Source of the DNA: Acidimicrobiales bacterium
Lineage (GTDB): Bacteria; Actinomycetota; Acidimicrobiia; Acidimicrobiales; Iamiaceae
DNA length: 55,274 bases
Direction: 5' to 3'
Assembly: GCA_025463985.1 (NCBI GenBank)
Contig: JAODBM010000117.1
Location: forward strand, 1-55,274
The translations under genes were made by a program, and so were the position numbers. A model generated the notes under the pieces. The model worked only from the letters and a program-made list of their open reading frames with translations. It was not told where the DNA came from and did not search any database. Shown here in pieces: positions 9,137 to 18,348 of the stretch (its first letter is position 1; each line of letters opens with the position of its first letter).

Positions 9137-9389
9137 ACGAGCGGGTGCGCCAACGGGGCGTTCCGCTCCGAGCGGCCTGGGGGGAAGGCCGATCGGGATC
9201 AGGGGCAGCGCGAGACCGGGTGCAGGTCTCCCTCCGAACATCGGTCGCGACCCGTCCGGCGCTGAGCGTTTCCGCTCGAAGACTTCGAAAGGATGCCGGT
9301 CGCCACGAGCGGTACGACCCACGCTCGGGCGCACCCGTCACGGTCCTTGCTCGCGGACTATCAGGTGCGGGGATGGCGAGGGCGCCGAG

Positions 9390-9395
9390 TACCTT
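9390..9395 (+). promoter_or_regulatory. -10 box close to leuS start
   Basis: TACCTT, 8 bases before the leuS ATG. It fits TANNNT and would give a leader of zero to two bases. No Shine-Dalgarno is seen. Confidence 0.4.
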
Positions 9396-9403
9396 GACCA
9401 GCC

Positions 9404-12313
9404 ATGGCCGAGCCCGCCCCCGTCGCCGATGATCTGCCCCGCCACCGCTACGACGCCGCGCTCGCCCAGCAGATCGAGGCCCGCTGGCAGGACCGCTGGG
9501 AGGCCGAGGGCACGTTCTTCGCACCGAATCCGACCGGGCCCCTGAGCGACGGGTTCGAGCGCGTCGCCGACCGGCAGAAGCTCTACGTGCTGGACATGTT
9601 CCCATACCCCTCAGGCACCGGGCTGCACGTCGGGCACCCGCTGGGCTACATCGGGACCGACGTCTACGCCCGCTACCAGCGCATGAACGGCCGCAACGTC
9701 GTCCACGCGATGGGCTACGACGCGTTCGGCCTGCCGGCCGAGCAGTACGCGGTGCAGCACGGCACCCACCCCCGCACCACGACCGAGGCCAACGTCGCGA
9801 ACATGCGGCGCCAGATGCGGCGCCTCGGCCTGGGCCACGACCCGCGCCGCTCGGTGTCCACCACCGACCCCGACTTCTACCGGTGGACCCAATGGATCTT
9901 CCTGCGGATCTTCGGCAGCTGGTACGACCCCGACGCCGACCGCGCCCGGCCGATCGTCGAGCTGGAGGCCGAGCTGGACGCCGGCAGCCGCGAGCCGTTC
10001 GCGGGCACGAACCCGTTCGGTCGTCCGTGGGCCGAGCTGGACCACAGCGAGCGTCGGGCCGTCGTGAACGGCCACCGGCTGGCCTACCTGCAGGAAGCGC
10101 CGGTGAACTGGTGCCCCGGGCTGGGCACGGTCCTGGCCAACGAGGAGGTCACCGCCGACGGCCGTTCCGAGCGGGGCAACTTCCCCGTCTACCGCCGGCC
10201 CATGAAGCAGTGGATGCTGCGGATCACTGCGTATGCCGACCGCCTCATCGCCGACCTCGACGGCCTCGACTGGCCCGAGCCCATCAAGCTGATGCAGCGC
10301 AATTGGATCGGCCGCTCGACCGGGGCCCGGGTCCACTTCCCCGTCGAGGGCACCGGCGTGGGCATCGACGTCTTCACCACCCGTCCCGACACTTTGTTCG
10401 GCGCCACCTACATGGTGCTGGCCCCCGAGCATCCCTTGGTCGATCAGCTCACGCTCGACGCGTGGCCACAGGGCACGCCCGCGGTCTGGACCGCGGGTGC
10501 GGCCACGCCGGCCGACGCGGTCGCCGCCTATCGCCTGCAGGCCAGCCGCCGCTCGGACATGGACCGCCAGGCCGAGAACCGCGAGAAGACCGGCGTCTTC
10601 ACGGGCTCGTTCGCGACCAACCCGGTGGACGGGAAGCCGGTGCCGGTGTTCGTGGCCGACTACGTGCTGATGGGCTACGGCACCGGGGCGATCATGGCGG
10701 TGCCGGCGCACGACCAGCGGGACTTCGAGTTCGCCCGGGCGTTCGAGCTGCCGATCGTGGAGGTCGTGCGCCCGCCCGCCGAGTGGCGCGAGGCGCGGGC
10801 AGTGGCGGTAGACGCCAGCGCGGACACCTGGCCCGAGGCCTTCGCCGGCGAGGGCGTCGCCGTCCACTCGAGCAACGACGGCGTGTCGTTGGACGGCCTG
10901 GCCATGACCAAGGCCAAGGCGCTCATCATCGACTGGCTCGGGGCCGAGGGGACCGGGACCGGCACGGTCCAGTACAAGCTGCGGGACTGGTTGTTCAGCC
11001 GGCAGCGGTACTGGGGTGAGCCGTTCCCGATCGTCTATGGCGAGGACGACCAGCCCCGTGCGGTGCCCGACGAGCTGCTGCCGGTCGAGCTGCCGGAGAT
11101 CGACGACTTCACCCCCACGACCTCCGACCGCGAGGACTCCGAGCCCGAGCCGCCGCTGGGCCGCGTGGCCGAGTGGACCACCGTGACGCTCGACCTCGGC
11201 GACGGGCCCCGTGCATATCGCCGCGAGGTCAACACGATGCCGCAGTGGGCCGGGTCCTGCTGGTACGAGCTGCGCTATCTCGATCCGACCAACACCGAGG
11301 CGTTCGTCGACCCCGAGGTCGAGCGCTACTGGATGGGGCCCCAGCACGAGGGCGACCCGGGTGGCGTCGACCTGTACGTGGGCGGCGTCGAGCACGCGGT
11401 GCTGCACCTGCTCTACGCCCGCTTCTGGCACAAGGTGCTGTTCGACCTGGGCGACGTCAGCTCGTCCGAGCCCTTCCGGCGCCTGTTCAACCAGGGGATG
11501 GTGCAGGCCTTCGCCTTCAAGGACCCGCGGGGCTTCTACGTCGAGGCGTCGGAGGTCGAGGAGGTCGACGGCAGGTACCTCTTCGGGGGCGAGCCGGTCA
11601 CCCGCGAGTACGGGAAGATGGGCAAGTCGCTCAAGAACGCCGTCACGCCCGACGAGATGTGCGAGCGCTTCGGCGCCGACACCCTGCGGTTGTACGAGAT
11701 GTTCACCGGCCCACTCGACCAGAGCCGCCCGTGGGACACCACCGCCGTCGTCGGCATGTACCGGCTGCTGCAGCGCATATGGCGCGTCGTGCTCGACGAG
11801 GACACGGGCGAGCTGCGGGTGTCCGACGGCGCCGCCGACGACGCCACCCGGCGCGTGCTGCACCGCTCGATCGCCGCGGTCCGCGACGGCATGGAGACGC
11901 TGCGGGTCAACACCTCGATCGCCCGCATCACCGAGCTGACCAACCACCTGACCCAGGCCTACGCCGACGGTGGCGTCCCCCGTGAAGTGGCCGAGCCGTT
12001 GGTCCTGCTGCTGGCCCCGCTGGCCCCGCACGCCGCCGAGCAGCTGTGGTCGGAGCTGGGCCACGACACGACGCTGGCCTGGGAAGACTTCCCGGTCGCC
12101 GACGAGGCGTGGCTGGTCGACGACACCGTCGAGGTGCCGGTGCAAGTGAACGGCAAGGTCCGGGCCAAGGTCACGGTCGCCACCGGTGCCGACGAGGCCG
12201 CGCTCGAGGCCGCGGCCCGCGCCGACACCCGGGTTGCCGCCCTGCTCGACGGGGCGCAGGTCCGCAAGGTCATCGTGGTCCCCGGGCGCCTCGTGAACTT
12301 CGTGGTCGCCTGA
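9404..12313 (+). CDS. leuS: Leucyl-tRNA synthetase
   Basis: 969-residue class I aminoacyl-tRNA synthetase charging tRNA-Leu. The HIGH-type signature is HVGH within [15 protein letters not shown] (about residues 66-80), and the KMSKS loop is KMGKS in [11 protein letters not shown], a variant familiar from actinobacterial LeuS. The editing (CP1) domain shows the [19 protein letters not shown] stretch. The anticodon-binding and C-terminal domains are complete, ending in [11 protein letters not shown]. It starts at ATG 9404 after a TACCTT box, with no Shine-Dalgarno. The product is cytoplasmic and essential. Confidence 0.98.
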   Translation: MAEPAPVADDLPRHRYDAALAQQIEARWQDRWEAEGTFFAPNPTGPLSDGFERVADRQKLYVLDMFPYPSGTGLHVGHPLGYIGTDVYARYQRMNGRNVVHAMGYDAFGLPAEQYAVQHGTHPRTTTEANVANMRRQMRRLGLGHDPRRSVSTTDPDFYRWTQWIFLRIFGSWYDPDADRARPIVELEAELDAGSREPFAGTNPFGRPWAELDHSERRAVVNGHRLAYLQEAPVNWCPGLGTVLANEEVTADGRSERGNFPVYRRPMKQWMLRITAYADRLIADLDGLDWPEPIKLMQRNWIGRSTGARVHFPVEGTGVGIDVFTTRPDTLFGATYMVLAPEHPLVDQLTLDAWPQGTPAVWTAGAATPADAVAAYRLQASRRSDMDRQAENREKTGVFTGSFATNPVDGKPVPVFVADYVLMGYGTGAIMAVPAHDQRDFEFARAFELPIVEVVRPPAEWREARAVAVDASADTWPEAFAGEGVAVHSSNDGVSLDGLAMTKAKALIIDWLGAEGTGTGTVQYKLRDWLFSRQRYWGEPFPIVYGEDDQPRAVPDELLPVELPEIDDFTPTTSDREDSEPEPPLGRVAEWTTVTLDLGDGPRAYRREVNTMPQWAGSCWYELRYLDPTNTEAFVDPEVERYWMGPQHEGDPGGVDLYVGGVEHAVLHLLYARFWHKVLFDLGDVSSSEPFRRLFNQGMVQAFAFKDPRGFYVEASEVEEVDGRYLFGGEPVTREYGKMGKSLKNAVTPDEMCERFGADTLRLYEMFTGPLDQSRPWDTTAVVGMYRLLQRIWRVVLDEDTGELRVSDGAADDATRRVLHRSIAAVRDGMETLRVNTSIARITELTNHLTQAYADGGVPREVAEPLVLLLAPLAPHAAEQLWSELGHDTTLAWEDFPVADEAWLVDDTVEVPVQVNGKVRAKVTVATGADEAALEAAARADTRVAALLDGAQVRKVIVVPGRLVNFVVA

Positions 12314-12405
12314 ACGCCGCGCCCGCCTGCGCACGCCGCGGATCCGGGGTGAGCGGGTCGCTGCGAGCAGGCGATCTGGGTGCGTTTGGGCTCTGGCACC
12401 GGTGC

Positions 12406-12411
12406 TAGGGT
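12406..12411 (+). promoter_or_regulatory. Candidate -10 box for tRNA-Ala
   Basis: TAGGGT, 12 bases before the mature tRNA 5' end. It matches the TAGGGT boxes found at other genes here; no good -35 is seen. Confidence 0.35.
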
Positions 12412-12423
12412 GATCGCTCCCAC

Positions 12424-12499
12424 GGGGCTATAGCTCAGTTGGTAGAGCGCTTCCATGGCATGGAAGAGGTCTGGGGTTCGATTCCCCATAGCTCCACCA
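12424..12499 (+). tRNA. tRNA-Ala (anticodon GGC)
   Basis: Complete cloverleaf: acceptor GGGGCTA/TAGCTCC (one G-T pair), D arm GCTC...GAGC, anticodon stem CTTCC/GGAAG with loop ATGGCAT giving anticodon GGC, T arm TGGGG/CCCCA with TTCGATT, discriminator A, and an encoded CCA at 12497-12499. It reads GCC and GCT alanine codons. Immediately downstream lie phased repeats and a broken ATPase gene, as might be left by an element that used the tRNA 3' end as an attachment site. Confidence 0.98.
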
Positions 12500-12578
12500 G
12501 GAACCCCTTCCTCACACTCTGACCGGACGCAGACCGGTCGGGGCGGGGGTTGGGGTCTTCTTGATGGGCTTCGTCTTC

Positions 12579-12632
12579 GTAGACGGACGTCGTCGCCGTA
12601 GACGAACGTAGACGCTGTAGACAACCGTAGTC
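12579..12632 (+). repeat. Helically phased GTAGAC direct repeats
   Basis: GTAGAC occurs at 12579, 12598, 12608 and 12617, with a variant GTAGTC at 12627. Spacings are 19, 10, 9 and 10 bases, close to one or two DNA turns, so the copies face the same side of the helix. The array lies 80 bases downstream of tRNA-Ala and 21 bases before the ATPase remnant. It could be arm-type integrase sites, iteron-like sites or an operator array. Confidence 0.6.
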
Positions 12633-12652
12633 AGCCCTGTGCTGGCCGACCG

Positions 12653-13083
12653 ATGGATGCCGACGCCGCCGAGCTCCTCGCCCACGCGTCCGGCGGCTAC
12701 CCCTACGCCATCCAGCTCTACGGACATCACGCCTGGCGCACCTCGACCGGCCAATCCACCATCGACCGCTCCGCCGCCGAGGCCGCCTCCCCCGAGCGCA
12801 ACGAGAGCTCGACCGCGGCTTGTACGCCGCTCGCTGGACGACCGCCACCCGCGCCCAGCAGGAGTACCTCCGCCAAGCAGCCGGGCTGGCGCTGGCCGGA
12901 AGATCAACCACGGGTCGAGCCATCGCCGACGCGCTCGGTCGAACCACCAAGCAGCTGTCGAGGGTCCGCAGCGAGCTTCTCCGTCACGGCACCCTCACTG
13001 CCGAGGGCGACGAGCTGCGCTTCACGCTCCCGGGCATGGCTGAGTTCGTGGCGCGGCAGCCAGACAGCCCGGCACCCGGCTGA
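12653..13083 (+). pseudogene. Frameshifted C-terminal remnant of an AAA ATP-binding protein
   Basis: Two adjacent frames together read as the C-terminal end of a family of actinobacterial AAA ATP-binding proteins. The first frame (from 12653) gives LLAHASGGYPYAIQLYGHHAW, a lid/sensor-like segment; the second (to 13083) gives GLYAARWTTATRAQQEYL and a winged-helix end with LPGMAEFV. The join lies near 12793-12802 and fits loss of a single base. The nucleotide-binding domain with Walker motifs is absent, so the gene is also truncated at its 5' end. A base-calling error could explain the shift but not the truncation. The family call is from motif resemblance. Confidence 0.6.
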
Positions 13084-13288
13084 GGCGCCGGCCGCGGGAC
13101 GTTCGGTCGCCAGGTCCGCGTCGCCCGCCCGGGCGTCTGCCGTTCGGACACACCGGGCACCCGGGCCGAACCCGTTTTGGGTTGACGTGGCACACGTTGG
13201 GGCGGACCCTGTCGCGGGGGGAGAGCCGCTGCGCACGCGCCGCCGCCATCGACGGCTGGGCGTGCCTCATCCGAGCCAGGAGAGGCCG

Positions 13289-13477
13289 ATGGCACGCAAG
13301 GTTGTGGACTGCAGGGACATGCCCAGCGATCGGGGTTGCACGGTCACCATCGCCGGCGAAGAGGAGGAGGTCCTCGACGTCGCCACGATGCACGCCGTCG
13401 CGCACCACGGGCACGAGGACACCGCCGAGCTGCGCGACATGATCCGGGGGGGCCTCAAGGACGAGTCGCTGGCCTGA
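13289..13477 (+). CDS. DUF1059 small protein
   Basis: 62-residue acidic protein matching the DUF1059 family in size and layout: VDCRDMPSDRGCTVTIAGEEEEVLD, then a His-rich helix AVAHHGHEDTAEL. The two Cys (8 and 17) and His39/40/42 could bind a metal, but the function of the family is unknown. ATG 13289 is preceded by a good ribosome site (CCAGGAGAGG, 3 bases spacing). A TTGACG at 13182-13187 may belong to its promoter. It is followed by a convergent membrane-protein gene. Confidence 0.85.
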   Translation: MARKVVDCRDMPSDRGCTVTIAGEEEEVLDVATMHAVAHHGHEDTAELRDMIRGGLKDESLA

Positions 13478-13529
13478 TCGTCCCGCGCACCTGCGCTCGC
13501 CGGCTCGCTCGGCGCCGAGGCCAGCGCGG

Positions 13530-14987
13530 TCAGGTGGCAGATGCGCGTCGCGCTCGGTTCACGCGCTCGACCCCCGCCGCGACTGCGACCACGAGCAGGC
13601 CGAGGAGCAGCGGGTCGAGCGTCGCGCGGAAGCGGGCGTTCTCGCCGAGCTCGACGGTCGTCCCGACCACCGCGACCCACAGCACCGACAGCCACACGAA
13701 GACCTCGGCCACCGCGGTCGGATCGCGTCGGCGGACGAGCCGGCGGACGGCACCGACGCCGCGGATCGCCACGATCACGAACGCCGCCGCGAGGAGCAGC
13801 GAGATCTTCAGGCGGAGGAACGGGAAGCCCCCTAGCGTCGTCTGCCAGTGCTCCATGTGCACGACGTGATCGACCGGGAGGAGGGCGACGTCATAGACGT
13901 CGGTCAAGGCGTTCATCGCCGCGCCCTGGTGCCGCGTGTCCGCCGGTGAGCTGAAGAACAGCGCGATGCCCGTACCGCGGTTGCGCACGTAGCGCCCGGG
14001 ATCCGCCTTGATCGCGGCGAGCGCGTCGGTCTGGAGCTGTCGATAGATCGGCAGGTAGCACTCGGCGTTGAAGTTCGAGAACCCCGTCGACTTCTGGGGA
14101 TCGGCCAGGATCGGCTGCCCCGGATGGTCGGTGTGGGCCCGGCACGGCCCGGCGATGGGCTCGTACTTCTGGTAGCCGGAGAACTGGCGGACCTGGCTCA
14201 GGGGCGACAGGGTGCCGTCCGCGACGAGGCGGCGGACCTGGTCCGGCGGCATCGGTGAGATGACCGACGCCTGCAGGTTCATGCCGAGGAAGCTGCTCAG
14301 GCCGAACGAGCCGAAGCGCAGCTGGTTCGAGACCATGAAGGCGAGCACGAGCGCGAGGCCCAGCGCGCCGATGGCCGCCGGTCGGCGCACGTTGGCGGTC
14401 GGCGGACGCACGAGCAACGGCAAGGCCAGCACCAGCGCCAACCACAGGGGATGGAAGAGCGCGCGGCTCAGCACGATGGCCGTCACGGTCACGGCGAAGG
14501 CCAGGTACCAGCGCACGGCGCCGGTGCTTCCGTAGCGGGCGACGCTCCAGACGGCGACGACGAGCATCGCGGCGACCGGATAGTCGTAGCTGAGGCTGTG
14601 CTCCAGGGCGACCAGGTACGGATCGAGCAGCACGACGAGGGTGGCGATCAGGGCCACGGCGGGTCGGGCGCCCAGCTCGCGCAAGAAGTCGTGGAGCGCG
14701 AGGACGATGGCGAGGCCGCACGCCCCCCACAGCAGCCCGAACGACGTCCGGGCCGACAGCGGCGACCAGCGCAGGACCGCGCCGACGAAGAAGTTGTACA
14801 GCGGGGGTTGGATGTGGGTGGACAGGGCCGCTCGCAGGGGGTGAGCGCGGAGTTGCGCGGGGTCCAGCAGCTGCGGCTGGACGCCGAGGTAGAGGGTGCT
14901 GAACCGCCCGCCCGACGTCCAGATGATCACGCGCACGACGAGGAAGACGGCGGCGACGAGCAGGCTGCCGCGGCGCTGCGCCGCCAT
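13530..14987 (-). CDS. Polytopic membrane protein, GT-C-type glycosyltransferase-like
   Basis: 485 residues with about ten or more hydrophobic helices and a large extracytoplasmic loop near the middle. It begins with MAAQRRGSLLVAAVFLVVRVIIW and has HIQPPLYNFF (roughly residues 57-66) and LDPYLVALEHSLSYDYP, like dolichol/polyprenol-phosphate-sugar glycosyltransferases of the GT-C fold. No exact family can be named. The start is uncertain: ATG 14987 begins the hydrophobic region, but the strong AAGGAGGT at about 15008 is 20 bases away and sits 3 bases before an in-frame TTG (15005). Two further GT-C-like genes follow, so a role in cell-wall or lipid glycan assembly is likely. Confidence 0.65.
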   Translation of the reverse strand: MAAQRRGSLLVAAVFLVVRVIIWTSGGRFSTLYLGVQPQLLDPAQLRAHPLRAALSTHIQPPLYNFFVGAVLRWSPLSARTSFGLLWGACGLAIVLALHDFLRELGARPAVALIATLVVLLDPYLVALEHSLSYDYPVAAMLVVAVWSVARYGSTGAVRWYLAFAVTVTAIVLSRALFHPLWLALVLALPLLVRPPTANVRRPAAIGALGLALVLAFMVSNQLRFGSFGLSSFLGMNLQASVISPMPPDQVRRLVADGTLSPLSQVRQFSGYQKYEPIAGPCRAHTDHPGQPILADPQKSTGFSNFNAECYLPIYRQLQTDALAAIKADPGRYVRNRGTGIALFFSSPADTRHQGAAMNALTDVYDVALLPVDHVVHMEHWQTTLGGFPFLRLKISLLLAAAFVIVAIRGVGAVRRLVRRRDPTAVAEVFVWLSVLWVAVVGTTVELGENARFRATLDPLLLGLLVVAVAAGVERVNRARRASAT

Positions 14988-15121
14988 CGTCGAAGAGGCC
15001 GGCAACCACCTCCTTGCTGCCAGGCGGCGCCGCATCCGCCGATTCTTGCATCCGCAGCCAGCGTCCCGATCGAGGCGGACCGAGCGGCGAGTCGTCGACT
15101 GCTCGGCCGCGGCGCTCGGCC

Positions 15122-16549
15122 ATGAACGCGGCGGCAACCGGGGCGGGATCTAAGTTCTGCCTGGTGGGACGTGTGCGACCAGCCGAGCTCGCGCTCGGCG
15201 TCTCGGCGGCGGCGACGACGGTAGCGCTGGTCCGCGGCGGCCACCTCGCGACGGGCGCGTACTTCGTCCTGCTGCTCGTCGGCTATGTCGCGTTGGGCGT
15301 GTACCTCGTGGCGGTCCGCCGCTCCGGGAACGGCCGAGCCTGGCCGGTGCTCGTGGCGAGCGGCGTCCTCTTGGTGGCGGCGATGATCCAGCCACCGTTC
15401 GAGTCGGCCGACGCCTACTCGTACGCCTCCTACGGCCGGATGGTCGTCCACTACCACGAGAACCCCTGGACCCATTCCCCCTCCGATCACCCTCGCGACA
15501 ACGTCACGCAGCCGGTCCCGCGGATCTGGCGGACCACCCCGTCGGTGTACGGGCCCGCCTTCATCCCGCCGGCCGTGGTCGTCATGGCCGTGGCCGGCGA
15601 CTCGCTGCTCTTGTCCCGACTCGGCTTCCAGCTGCTCGCGGCGCTCGCGGTGGCCGCCGCGATGTGGCTGATCGGGCGCGAGACCAACTGGAGCCCAGGC
15701 GCGTTAGCAGTGATCGGCCTCAACCCGCTGATCGCGATCAGCGTCGTCAACGGCGCGCACAACGACGCGTGGTGCGGCGCGCTGCTGCTCGTCGCCGTCG
15801 TGCTCGCCAACCGTCGGCGCTGGGCGCTCGCCGGCGTCGTGGTGGGCGTGGCCGCCGCCGTGAAGATCACCGCGATCTTGGCGGTGCTCGGCCTGGGGGT
15901 CTGGGCGTGGCGGCAGGCAGGGCGCTCCGCCGCGGCCAAGGTCGCCGTGGCCGCCGGCGCGGTCACCGGTGGCGTGGTCCTGCTGGCCGGCGGCGAGACC
16001 GTCGTGCGGGCCATGACCTGGAACAGCTGGCGCATGACCGACTCGACGGCGTGGGGGCGCGCCCGCCCCTGGCTGCTGCCCGATCACTTCACCCAGACCG
16101 CCCAGGGCCGGCTCGCCACCTACGCGATGCTCACGGTCGTGGCGCTGGCCGCGCTGCTCGTCCTGCGCCACCGGCGCGCCTCGTCGTCGGCCGTGCTGGT
16201 GGGCTTGGTGTTCACCGCCTACCTGCTGGTCAGCGCCTACGTGTGGCCCTGGTACGCCGTGTGGGGGCTGATCCCCCTCGCGCTGAACTGGTGGTCGCCC
16301 ACCGGCCGGTTCCTCATGGGCGTTGGCATGCTCCTCCACCTGGCCGCGGTCACCGCCGTGCACGACATGACCCACACCTCGGCGCGCTGGCACGCGCCGT
16401 TCCGCGCCGCGGAGTGGCTGGCCATGGCGCTGCCGTGGATCCTCATCGGCCTCACCGCCACGGTCCTGGTCTGGAGCAGCATCCGCTGGCGCACCGGTCG
16501 GGCGACACCATCGGCCCGGGCCGTCGTCGGCGCCTCAGCCGACGGCTGA
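15122..16549 (+). CDS. MptB-like alpha-1,6-mannosyltransferase (GT-C)
   Basis: 475-residue polytopic membrane protein resembling the polyprenol-phosphomannose-dependent mannosyltransferases MptA/MptB. The first extracytoplasmic loop carries the typical pattern ESADAYSYASYGRMV, NPWTHSP, WRTTPSVYGP. The acidic D/E residues near this loop are the expected catalytic base region. Many transmembrane helices follow. In mycobacteria such enzymes extend lipomannan; the acceptor here is unknown. The start is ATG 15122. Its 3' end overlaps the next gene on the opposite strand by 15 bases. Confidence 0.75.
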   Translation: MNAAATGAGSKFCLVGRVRPAELALGVSAAATTVALVRGGHLATGAYFVLLLVGYVALGVYLVAVRRSGNGRAWPVLVASGVLLVAAMIQPPFESADAYSYASYGRMVVHYHENPWTHSPSDHPRDNVTQPVPRIWRTTPSVYGPAFIPPAVVVMAVAGDSLLLSRLGFQLLAALAVAAAMWLIGRETNWSPGALAVIGLNPLIAISVVNGAHNDAWCGALLLVAVVLANRRRWALAGVVVGVAAAVKITAILAVLGLGVWAWRQAGRSAAAKVAVAAGAVTGGVVLLAGGETVVRAMTWNSWRMTDSTAWGRARPWLLPDHFTQTAQGRLATYAMLTVVALAALLVLRHRRASSSAVLVGLVFTAYLLVSAYVWPWYAVWGLIPLALNWWSPTGRFLMGVGMLLHLAAVTAVHDMTHTSARWHAPFRAAEWLAMALPWILIGLTATVLVWSSIRWRTGRATPSARAVVGASADG

Positions 16550-17854
16550 CCGCCCCACCGAGTCCGCCGGATCGGCGGCCGGCACGCGCTGGTGATGGCG
16601 GGGCTTGATGGCCAGCACCAGCTCGACGAGCACGCCGAGCAGCAGGCCGTTGCGCACCACGATGAGCGACGCGGCGAACCAGCCCGTGTGGGTCCCGCGC
16701 CGGATCGCGTACCAGGGGTCGAACGCGATCAGGTAGAAGAATGTGAGGATGCTGGCCGCGCCGTACCAGTACGCGACCCGCCGGCTCCCGAACGCCGCGA
16801 CGAGCGCCACCATCGGGGCGGTCCAGACGATGTACTGCGGGGACAGGATCCACGAGAACAGGGTGCCGGCCATCGTCAGCGCGCCGGCCAGGGCGACCAG
16901 GTCGCTGTCGGCGCCGCGAGCCCGCCACAGGCAGCCCAGCGAGACGACGGCGAGCATCAGGTAGAGCACGGGCTGGGCCCAGGTGCCGCCGGCGTGCCAG
17001 AGCACCCAGGTGCCCGAGTCGAGCCGGATCTGTGCGTGCTTGGGGAACAGCCCGAACCCGCCGAAGAGGCTCTCGAGCTCGAGCGAGCGGCTGGAGCGGA
17101 ACCGGAAGAAGGCCCGCACGCCCTCGGCCGACCAGGCGTACCAGGCCACCATCACCGCCGCGGACCCGAGCACGGTGACGGCCAGGTCGCGCCAGCGACG
17201 CCGCACCAGCAGCAGGCCGCCCAGCCCGATCGGCCAGAGCTTGGCCGCGAAGCCCGTGGCCAGCCAGCCGCCGCCACCCTTGCCGCGTCGCACGATGGCC
17301 ACGAGGGCCGCGGTGGCGACCAGCGTCACGAAGAAGTCCATGCGGAACCACGTGAGCGCCGCGATCGGCAGCACCGTGACGGTCCAGATCACGGTCAGCG
17401 ACTTGGCCCGCTCGGGCCAGCCCCGCCGCAACAGGTGCAGGCAGCCGAACTCGCAGATCACCATCACCGCGCCGACCATCAACCGGTAGACCGTGAGCGA
17501 GCCGCCGCTCAGCTTCTCGAGCGCGAGGATCGGCACCGACAGCGGCGGATACTCCCAGAAGACCTTGCGGTACGGCATCCACTGCCACGCCGGTGGCCGG
17601 AGCACGTGGATCCTGCGGGCGACCACTCGGTAGTGGCGGGGATCGCCGTCGAACACCCGCGGCAGCAGGACCGGCACGAGCGCCATGAGCCCGAGCCGCA
17701 CGACGACCTCGGCCACGGCGAACCACAGGCGCGGGAACGCCCGGAGCGGGGTGGCCGTGCGGGCCGCGGTGACGACCGGGGCCTTCACGGGCGCGGGCAC
17801 CTCGGCCAGATGCTCCTGGGTCACGACGCCGGGTCCGAGATGCGACGAAGCCAC
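16535..17854 (-). CDS. GT87-type (DUF2029) membrane glycosyltransferase
   Basis: 439-residue polytopic protein of the GT87/DUF2029 mannosyltransferase group. Markers are VFWEYPPLSVP near residue 100, WFRMDFFVTLVATAALVA, GGGGWLATGFAAKLWP, and ILSPQYIVWTAP in the C-terminal half. It should use a polyprenol-phosphate sugar on the outer face of the membrane. The GTG start at 17854 has GGAGGAG about 11 bases upstream. It follows rsfS by 101 bases on the same strand and may be cotranscribed with nadD-LCP-rsfS. The substrate is not readable. Confidence 0.75.
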   Translation of the reverse strand: MASSHLGPGVVTQEHLAEVPAPVKAPVVTAARTATPLRAFPRLWFAVAEVVVRLGLMALVPVLLPRVFDGDPRHYRVVARRIHVLRPPAWQWMPYRKVFWEYPPLSVPILALEKLSGGSLTVYRLMVGAVMVICEFGCLHLLRRGWPERAKSLTVIWTVTVLPIAALTWFRMDFFVTLVATAALVAIVRRGKGGGGWLATGFAAKLWPIGLGGLLLVRRRWRDLAVTVLGSAAVMVAWYAWSAEGVRAFFRFRSSRSLELESLFGGFGLFPKHAQIRLDSGTWVLWHAGGTWAQPVLYLMLAVVSLGCLWRARGADSDLVALAGALTMAGTLFSWILSPQYIVWTAPMVALVAAFGSRRVAYWYGAASILTFFYLIAFDPWYAIRRGTHTGWFAASLIVVRNGLLLGVLVELVLAIKPRHHQRVPAADPADSVGRSAVG

Positions 17855-17955
17855 CCCATCACGATCTCCTCCACGGCTTCCGACTCAGGCGCACGAACGG
17901 GGCAGCCTAGAGGGCGGCCGCCGGGCCAGCGGAGGCGCCCGGGCCGGCCCGAGGC

Positions 17956-18348
17956 TCAGACGCCGTCGGTGAGCTGGCCGGCTCCCCAGTCGAGCCGAGC
18001 GACGTCGGACCAGAGGCGCTCGAGCTCGTAGTAGCGCCGGGCCTCGTCCAGGAACACGTGCACGACGAAGTCGCCGTAGTCCATGAGGACCCACCGCAGG
18101 TCGTCGAGGCCCTCGATGCGCCGCGGCCGGGGACCGCCGGCCTCGGCCAGCGTGGCCTCGATGTCCTCCGCGATCGTGCGCACGAGGCGGGTGTTGGATG
18201 CAGACGCGATCACGAAGTGCCCGGTGATGGCGAGCACCGCCCCGACGTCGAGCACGACCACCTCATCGGCCTGCTTGGCGTCTGCGGCACGGGCGGCCGC
18301 CACGGGCCAGCGCGCCTCGTCCTCGTCGTCGTCGATCCTGTCAGCCAC
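17956..18348 (-). CDS. rsfS: Ribosome silencing factor RsfS
   Basis: 130-residue RsfS/Iojap-family protein that binds L14 of the 50S subunit and blocks subunit joining in starved cells. The conserved core is present: AADAKQADEVVVLDV, ITGHFVIASASNTRLVRTIAEDIE, and LDDLRWVLMDYGDFVVHVFLDEARRYYELERLW. I chose GTG 18348 because GGAGG lies 5 bases upstream and it overlaps the LCP stop by 8 bases; an in-frame GTG at 18360 is an alternative. The order nadD-LCP-rsfS is conserved in actinobacteria. Confidence 0.95.
   Translation of the reverse strand: MADRIDDDEDEARWPVAAARAADAKQADEVVVLDVGAVLAITGHFVIASASNTRLVRTIAEDIEATLAEAGGPRPRRIEGLDDLRWVLMDYGDFVVHVFLDEARRYYELERLWSDVARLDWGAGQLTDGV

Larger units (their letters stand above)
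8988..9403. other. 416-base divergent intergenic region
   Basis: This gap separates the leftward anti-sigma gene and rightward leuS. It holds a perfect 12-bp stem (9107-9136), a smaller CCGCTC/GAGCGG stem near 9163, and a TACCTT box just before leuS. No convincing ORF, tRNA or known riboswitch is seen. In particular there is no T-box TGGNACCGCG sequence upstream of leuS. The gap is unusually long for this compact window. Confidence 0.6.

Noticed and set aside
8988-9403. T-box riboswitch for leuS
   Set aside because: No TGGNACCGCG sequence or specifier-loop structure was found; the nearest GGTACG lacks the rest.
9611-12334. A 907-codon open frame antisense to leuS, and similar long frames opposite qcrB, aroG, the reductase and GH15
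   Set aside because: Very high GC leaves few stops in antisense frames. Their products are Arg/Gly/His-rich without domains, and the sense frames match known families.
12639-13043. Other open frames across the ATPase remnant
   Set aside because: They give Pro/Arg/Ser-rich products without similarity to any family; only the two-frame ATPase reading makes sense.
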